From Streptosporangiaceae bacterium (GTDB lineage Bacteria > Actinomycetota > Actinomycetes > Streptosporangiales > Streptosporangiaceae), in the NCBI GenBank assembly GCA_030050125.1, contig JASIJN010000466.1:1-8700 (forward strand): a DNA stretch of 8,700 nt, in the 5' to 3' direction. Both the position numbers and the translations under genes were made by a program. Shown here in pieces: positions 5,929-8,700 of this stretch (within the stretch, counting starts at the first letter, position 1; every line of letters starts with the position of its first letter). Under the pieces are notes generated by a model. That model did not search any database. It worked only from the letters and a program-made list of their open reading frames with translations, and was not told the origin of the DNA.

Positions 5929-7236
5929 GTGGTACGGACCGCCAGGCTGGTATATCCCGCACCTCGCATACTCACGCTGTGCCTGCTGCTAGCCGTCACG
6001 GTGGGCCTGCTGATGGCCTGGCTGCGGTTGAGTCATGTGCTGTTCGCGGTGATCGCCGTCGCCATCTGCCCGATCTTGCCGATACTTCTGGTCTTCCTGC
6101 ACGGGTTCCACCAGACGACCAATGAAAACCTCACCTCACGGGGTATCACCCCGGAGTCTGTCCGGTTCATCAACTCGCTGGATTCAGGCCTGCGCCGGGA
6201 GTACGCGCCCTTTGTCCCGGTCGCGATAAGCCGGCGGCTGTCCAGCACCCTCAACCGGCGCCCGGGTATCCCCTCGGCGACCAGCACCCGGCGTCCGGCA
6301 CGGCCCCCGGCCCCGCCGGCGAGGCCCGCCCGGATCGGCCAGCCTCGCCGGCGCAGCGAAATGCTCCAGCAGGATGCCACCATCACGCTCGCCGCTGAAC
6401 GGCGGGCAGCGGGCATCGACGACCTGTTCGCCGCGCTGGACAGCGAATTGATCGGGCTCGCCCCGGTGAAGAAGAAGGTCGAAGAAATCGGTTCGCTGCT
6501 GCTGGTCGACCGGGTGCGACAGCGGTTCGGGCTCTCCGCGTCCCGGCCGAGCCTGCACATGTGCTTCACCGGGGCGCCGGGAACCGGGAAGACCACGGTC
6601 GCGCTGATGATGGCCGACCTGCTGCACCGCCTCGGCTACCTGGAGAAGGGTCAACTCGTGCATGCCATGCGCGATGACCTTGTGGGTGAGTACATCGGGC
6701 ATACCGCGCCAAAGACCAAGCAGATTCTCGACAGCGCGATGGGCGGGGTGCTGTTCATCGACGAGGCCTACACCCTGTACCGCGCGCAGGACTCGAAGGA
6801 CTACGGCCAGGAGTGCATCGACATCCTCATGCAGGTGATGGAGAACCAGCGGGACAAGCTCGTAGTGATCCTCGCTGGATACAAGGACCGCATGGATCAC
6901 TTCTTCCAGTCCAACCCCGGTATGACCTCGCGCATTGCGCATCATCTGGACTTCGCCGACTACGAGGTCAACGAGCTGATCGCGATCGGGCGGCTGATGC
7001 TGGACCGGTCCTCCTACTACCTGTCGGGCGAAGCGGTGACGGCCTTCCGCGACTACCTGTCGCTGCGGATGAGGCAGCCCCGGTTCGCCAACGCCCGTAC
7101 CGTTCGCAACGACCTGGAAAGTGCCCGTCTGCGGCACGCGTATCGTCTCGCCGCCGATCCGGAGCGGCACTGGAGCAAAGACGACCTGATGCGCCTCGAG
7201 CCCTCGGACATCCTGCCTGGCCGCGACCTGCTGTAA
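5929..7236 (+). CDS. cbbX: CbbX-family AAA+ ATPase (Rubisco activase type) with N-terminal membrane anchor
   Basis: CbbX hexamers use ATP to tug the C-terminus of red-type Rubisco large subunits and release inhibitory sugar phosphates. Residues about 165-430 match CbbX closely: Walker A G-A-P-G-T-G-K-T (215-222), the pore-loop segment E-Y-I-G-H-T-A-P-K-T with Tyr255, Walker B V-L-F-I-D-E (274-279), sensor 1 region I-L-A-G-Y (314-318), arginine finger in S-R-I-A-H-H (R335), and the sensor 2 segment F-A-N-A-R-T-V-R-N (386-394). M-E-N-Q-R-D and F-F-Q-S-N-P-G favour CbbX over the related EccA/SpoVK proteins. The family is usually about 300 residues; this one has 435. The extra N-terminus has Arg-rich residues 1-13, two hydrophobic helices (about 14-31 and 35-57) joined by a very short turn, and an Arg/Pro-rich linker (about 101-143). 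Positive flanks predict both ends cytoplasmic. Met145 would give a soluble form but lacks a ribosome site. No Rubisco gene is in view, so another client remains possible. Confidence 0.88.
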   Translation: MVRTARLVYPAPRILTLCLLLAVTVGLLMAWLRLSHVLFAVIAVAICPILPILLVFLHGFHQTTNENLTSRGITPESVRFINSLDSGLRREYAPFVPVAISRRLSSTLNRRPGIPSATSTRRPARPPAPPARPARIGQPRRRSEMLQQDATITLAAERRAAGIDDLFAALDSELIGLAPVKKKVEEIGSLLLVDRVRQRFGLSASRPSLHMCFTGAPGTGKTTVALMMADLLHRLGYLEKGQLVHAMRDDLVGEYIGHTAPKTKQILDSAMGGVLFIDEAYTLYRAQDSKDYGQECIDILMQVMENQRDKLVVILAGYKDRMDHFFQSNPGMTSRIAHHLDFADYEVNELIAIGRLMLDRSSYYLSGEAVTAFRDYLSLRMRQPRFANARTVRNDLESARLRHAYRLAADPERHWSKDDLMRLEPSDILPGRDLL

Positions 7237-7240
7237 CGGG

Positions 7241-7253
7241 CGGCCTACGGCCG
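7241..7253. terminator. Possible short hairpin at the convergent cbbX/hydrolase junction
   Basis: CGGCC and GGCCG (7241-7245 and 7249-7253) form a five-bp GC stem with a three-base loop, five bases after the cbbX stop codon and reaching into the end of the opposing hydrolase gene. It is symmetric and could slow polymerase from either side, but it has no T-run and is short. Confidence 0.3.
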
Positions 7254-8105
7254 GGCGGTCACGAACGCCTCGGGGGCCACCTCCGCGAGGAACTCCCGGA
7301 CGGTGCGCCGGAACAGCTCGGGCTCATCGCTCGGCGGCGAGTGGCCGGACTTCTCGAAGATCACCAGGCGTGAGTCCGGGATCAGCGACGCGATGGTCTG
7401 CGACATCGCCACCGGGGTCACCCAATCGTGCCGGCCGACCGTGATCAGCGTGGGACAGCGCACTCCCGGCAAGGCCGGCTTCACGTCGTAGTTCGCCCGG
7501 TTCTGCTGGAAGCACCAGTTGTGGGTCTCATACCGGTAGCTTCCGTTCTCGACCCGGGCGGCCGCCCGCTCCCGGTCGTCCTCATAGGAGTACAGCGGCG
7601 CGATCTCGGCCCAGCAGGCTTTGAGATCGGCGTCGTCGCGGATGTGGCCGGTCCAGTAGCGCTCGAAGTTGTCCCAGTTGATCGTCACGCGCGTCTGCTT
7701 GCGCGCGTTCTCGAACACCAGGTCGAGGTTCGTGCTGTCCGGGGAGGTGTCGCGCAGGATCATGGCCCGGGTGCGCTCCGGGTAGGCGATGGCGTACTCC
7801 ATGGCGATGAAGCCGCCGTAGGAGCCGCCGGCGACGATAACCTGCTCGGCGCCCAGCCACTGACGCACCCCGTCCAGGTCTGCCGCCCACTGGGCATGGC
7901 TGTACGGGGGCTTCCCCTCGCTGATGCCGCAGCCGCGGGCGTCGTAGACCACGACGCGGAACCGGTCAGCCAGCCATCCGAAGCTCGCCTTCGGCTCGGC
8001 AAGGGACCCGATGCCGCCGCCGCCGTGGTGCACGATGATGACCGGGGCGGCATCGGAGCCGAGCACCTCCACGTTCAGAGTGTTGTCGTTGATCCGCACG
8101 AACAT
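7245..8105 (-). CDS. Alpha/beta hydrolase (proline iminopeptidase-like)
   Basis: Serine hydrolase of 286 residues, likely cytoplasmic, cleaving an ester, amide or peptide bond in an unidentified small molecule. The fold is complete: oxyanion-hole strand V-I-I-V-H-H-G-G-G-G (22-31), second strand V-V-V-Y-D-A-R-G-C-G-I-S (51-62), nucleophile elbow G-G-S-Y-G-G with Ser95 (93-98), acid Asp227 in G-R-H-D (224-227), and catalytic His255 in S-G-H-S-P (253-257). Residues about 120-205 form the variable lid, rich in Trp and Tyr. The H-G-G-G-G and G-G-S-Y-G-G patterns suit proline iminopeptidase-like or epoxide-hydrolase-like members; no specific substrate follows. ATG 8105 is chosen over the in-frame ATG at 8282 because a strong AAGGAGGAG (8111-8119) sits at ideal spacing. 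It is convergent with cbbX, eight bases from its stop, and lies downstream of the YCII gene on the same strand. Confidence 0.92.
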   Translation of the reverse strand: MFVRINDNTLNVEVLGSDAAPVIIVHHGGGGIGSLAEPKASFGWLADRFRVVVYDARGCGISEGKPPYSHAQWAADLDGVRQWLGAEQVIVAGGSYGGFIAMEYAIAYPERTRAMILRDTSPDSTNLDLVFENARKQTRVTINWDNFERYWTGHIRDDADLKACWAEIAPLYSYEDDRERAAARVENGSYRYETHNWCFQQNRANYDVKPALPGVRCPTLITVGRHDWVTPVAMSQTIASLIPDSRLVIFEKSGHSPPSDEPELFRRTVREFLAEVAPEAFVTARP

Positions 8106-8110
8106 CCGGT

Positions 8111-8119
8111 CTCCTCCTT
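8111..8119 (-). promoter_or_regulatory. Strong Shine-Dalgarno sequence of the hydrolase
   Basis: On the minus strand AAGGAGGAG precedes ATG 8105, with seven bases between the GGAGG core and the start. It fixes the start and dismisses 59 extra in-frame codons upstream. Confidence 0.85.
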
Positions 8120-8312
8120 GTTGCCCGTCCGGGTCCGGCAGCTCCTCCGGCGCCATGTCGGTCACTGCCCCAAGCTCCCACGATCTCACCGGTTGCCGTG
8201 GACCCAGGCGCAGCGAAGGAAATCCGCGACCTGCCCCGCCTCCAGCGGGTCTCACGGCCTGCCAGCGGGGAGGCCATGGCACGCAACGGCACCCGGACCG
8301 GCTGCGGCGCGC

Positions 8313-8364
8313 CGATGGGTGTGGAGTTTGGTCACTTGGGTGTGACCAAACTCCACATTCATCG
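8313..8364. terminator. Very long hairpin just after the YCII gene; probable terminator
   Basis: Perfect 16-bp arms TGTGGAGTTTGGTCAC (8320-8335) and its complement (8342-8357) flank a six-base loop. Below them two G-T positions (8318-8319 with 8358-8359) are followed by five more Watson-Crick pairs (8313-8317 with 8360-8364), a 23-pair stem in + strand RNA. In minus-strand RNA the two G-T positions become C-A mismatches, leaving 16 bp, an internal loop and 5 bp. The stem begins ten bases after the YCII stop codon, the usual place for a terminator, though no T-run follows, as is common in actinomycetes. A protein-binding palindrome or a short mobile repeat is an alternative. Confidence 0.6.
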
Positions 8365-8374
8365 CCCGGCTGGG

Positions 8375-8683
8375 TTAGGGGGCCGGCCGCGGCCGGACAA
8401 AGCCGCCCAGCATCTGCCCGATCTCAATCGTGGCGGTGGCGGAGGTAACAACCGGATCGTTCCCGGCGAACGCCCGCAGCTCCTGTTCATCGTCGGCCTC
8501 TACGACGCCAAGACCCCACGAGCCGCTGCCGTCGAGCACGGGACCGAAGATCACCATCTGGCCCGACTCGATCCAGGGCTGCCAGTGGGCGGCGTGGCGT
8601 GCCATGATCTCGCGCTCCTGCTCGCTCATGTCCTGCGCGAACGTCGGACGGGGCGCTATGAGCCTGAATACGAAGGTGCTCAT
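8375..8683 (-). CDS. YCII (YciI-like) domain protein
   Basis: Small protein of 102 residues with the ferredoxin-like alpha/beta fold of the YCII family, whose members are dimeric and mostly of unknown function, with a conserved His/Asp pair proposed to be catalytic. Matching features: an N-terminal strand S-T-F-V-F-R-L-I, the helix R-H-A-A-H-W with His30 and His33, the turn M-V-I-F-G-P (43-48), strand G-L-G-V-V-E-A (57-63), and Asp76 in N-D-P-V (75-78). Length is usual for the family. ATG 8683 has a good GGGAGGA (8690-8696) six bases upstream. The hydrolase gene lies 269 bp downstream on the same strand, but the long hairpin between them suggests that the two are mostly transcribed separately. 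The promoter is outside the window. Confidence 0.88.
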   Translation of the reverse strand: MSTFVFRLIAPRPTFAQDMSEQEREIMARHAAHWQPWIESGQMVIFGPVLDGSGSWGLGVVEADDEQELRAFAGNDPVVTSATATIEIGQMLGGFVRPRPAP

Positions 8684-8689
8684 TCGCTG

Positions 8690-8696
8690 TCCTCCC
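8690..8696 (-). promoter_or_regulatory. Shine-Dalgarno sequence of the YCII gene
   Basis: GGGAGGA on the minus strand, six bases before ATG 8683, confirms the start. Confidence 0.75.
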
Positions 8697-8700
8697 TGAT

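Noticed and set aside
8106..8282. N-terminal extension of the alpha/beta hydrolase
   Set aside because: The extra 59 residues are Gly/Pro/Arg-rich without a domain, and a strong Shine-Dalgarno sequence fixes ATG 8105.

Overview
The window is chromosomal DNA from a high-GC actinomycete. The third codon positions are strongly G/C, GTG and TTG starts are common, and several genes appear to be transcribed without a leader. Gene density is high, with nine protein-coding genes (one cut by the left edge). I see no RNA genes, CRISPR array, transposase or phage gene.

Layout, left to right. (1) The 3' two-thirds of a large-subunit gene of a molybdenum hydroxylase (xanthine dehydrogenase / CoxL superfamily), + strand. 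(2) A convergent, unrecognised 197-residue protein with a C-terminal helical segment and one CxxC pair. (3) A class I SAM methyltransferase, + strand, divergent from (2). (4) A probable two-gene minus-strand unit, a TetR-family repressor followed by a GNAT-fold acyltransferase whose motifs recall LuxI/FeeM-type N-acyl synthases. (5) A cytochrome P450, divergent from the repressor. The 176-bp gap between them holds three 18-19 bp-spaced copies of a GAGTATGTGA-like direct repeat over the promoters, and six copies of a 13-bp tandem repeat, the last of which contains the P450 Shine-Dalgarno sequence. (6) An AAA+ ATPase of the CbbX (red-type Rubisco activase) family with an unusual N-terminal extension that encodes a two-helix membrane hairpin and an Arg/Pro-rich linker. 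(7) On the minus strand at the right, an alpha/beta hydrolase and a YCII-domain protein, separated by a very long perfect-arm hairpin.

How the genes may work together. The repressor, acyltransferase and P450 look like one regulated module: the repressor probably controls both its own operon and the P450 through the shared repeats. Its inducer and the substrates are unknown. The CbbX-like gene stands alone, with its own well-formed promoter and no Rubisco genes in view. If it is a true activase, the host should carry a red-type Rubisco elsewhere. A membrane-tethered form is the most unusual item here. The molybdenum hydroxylase, methyltransferase, hydrolase and YCII protein look like ordinary accessory metabolism with no visible link to each other.
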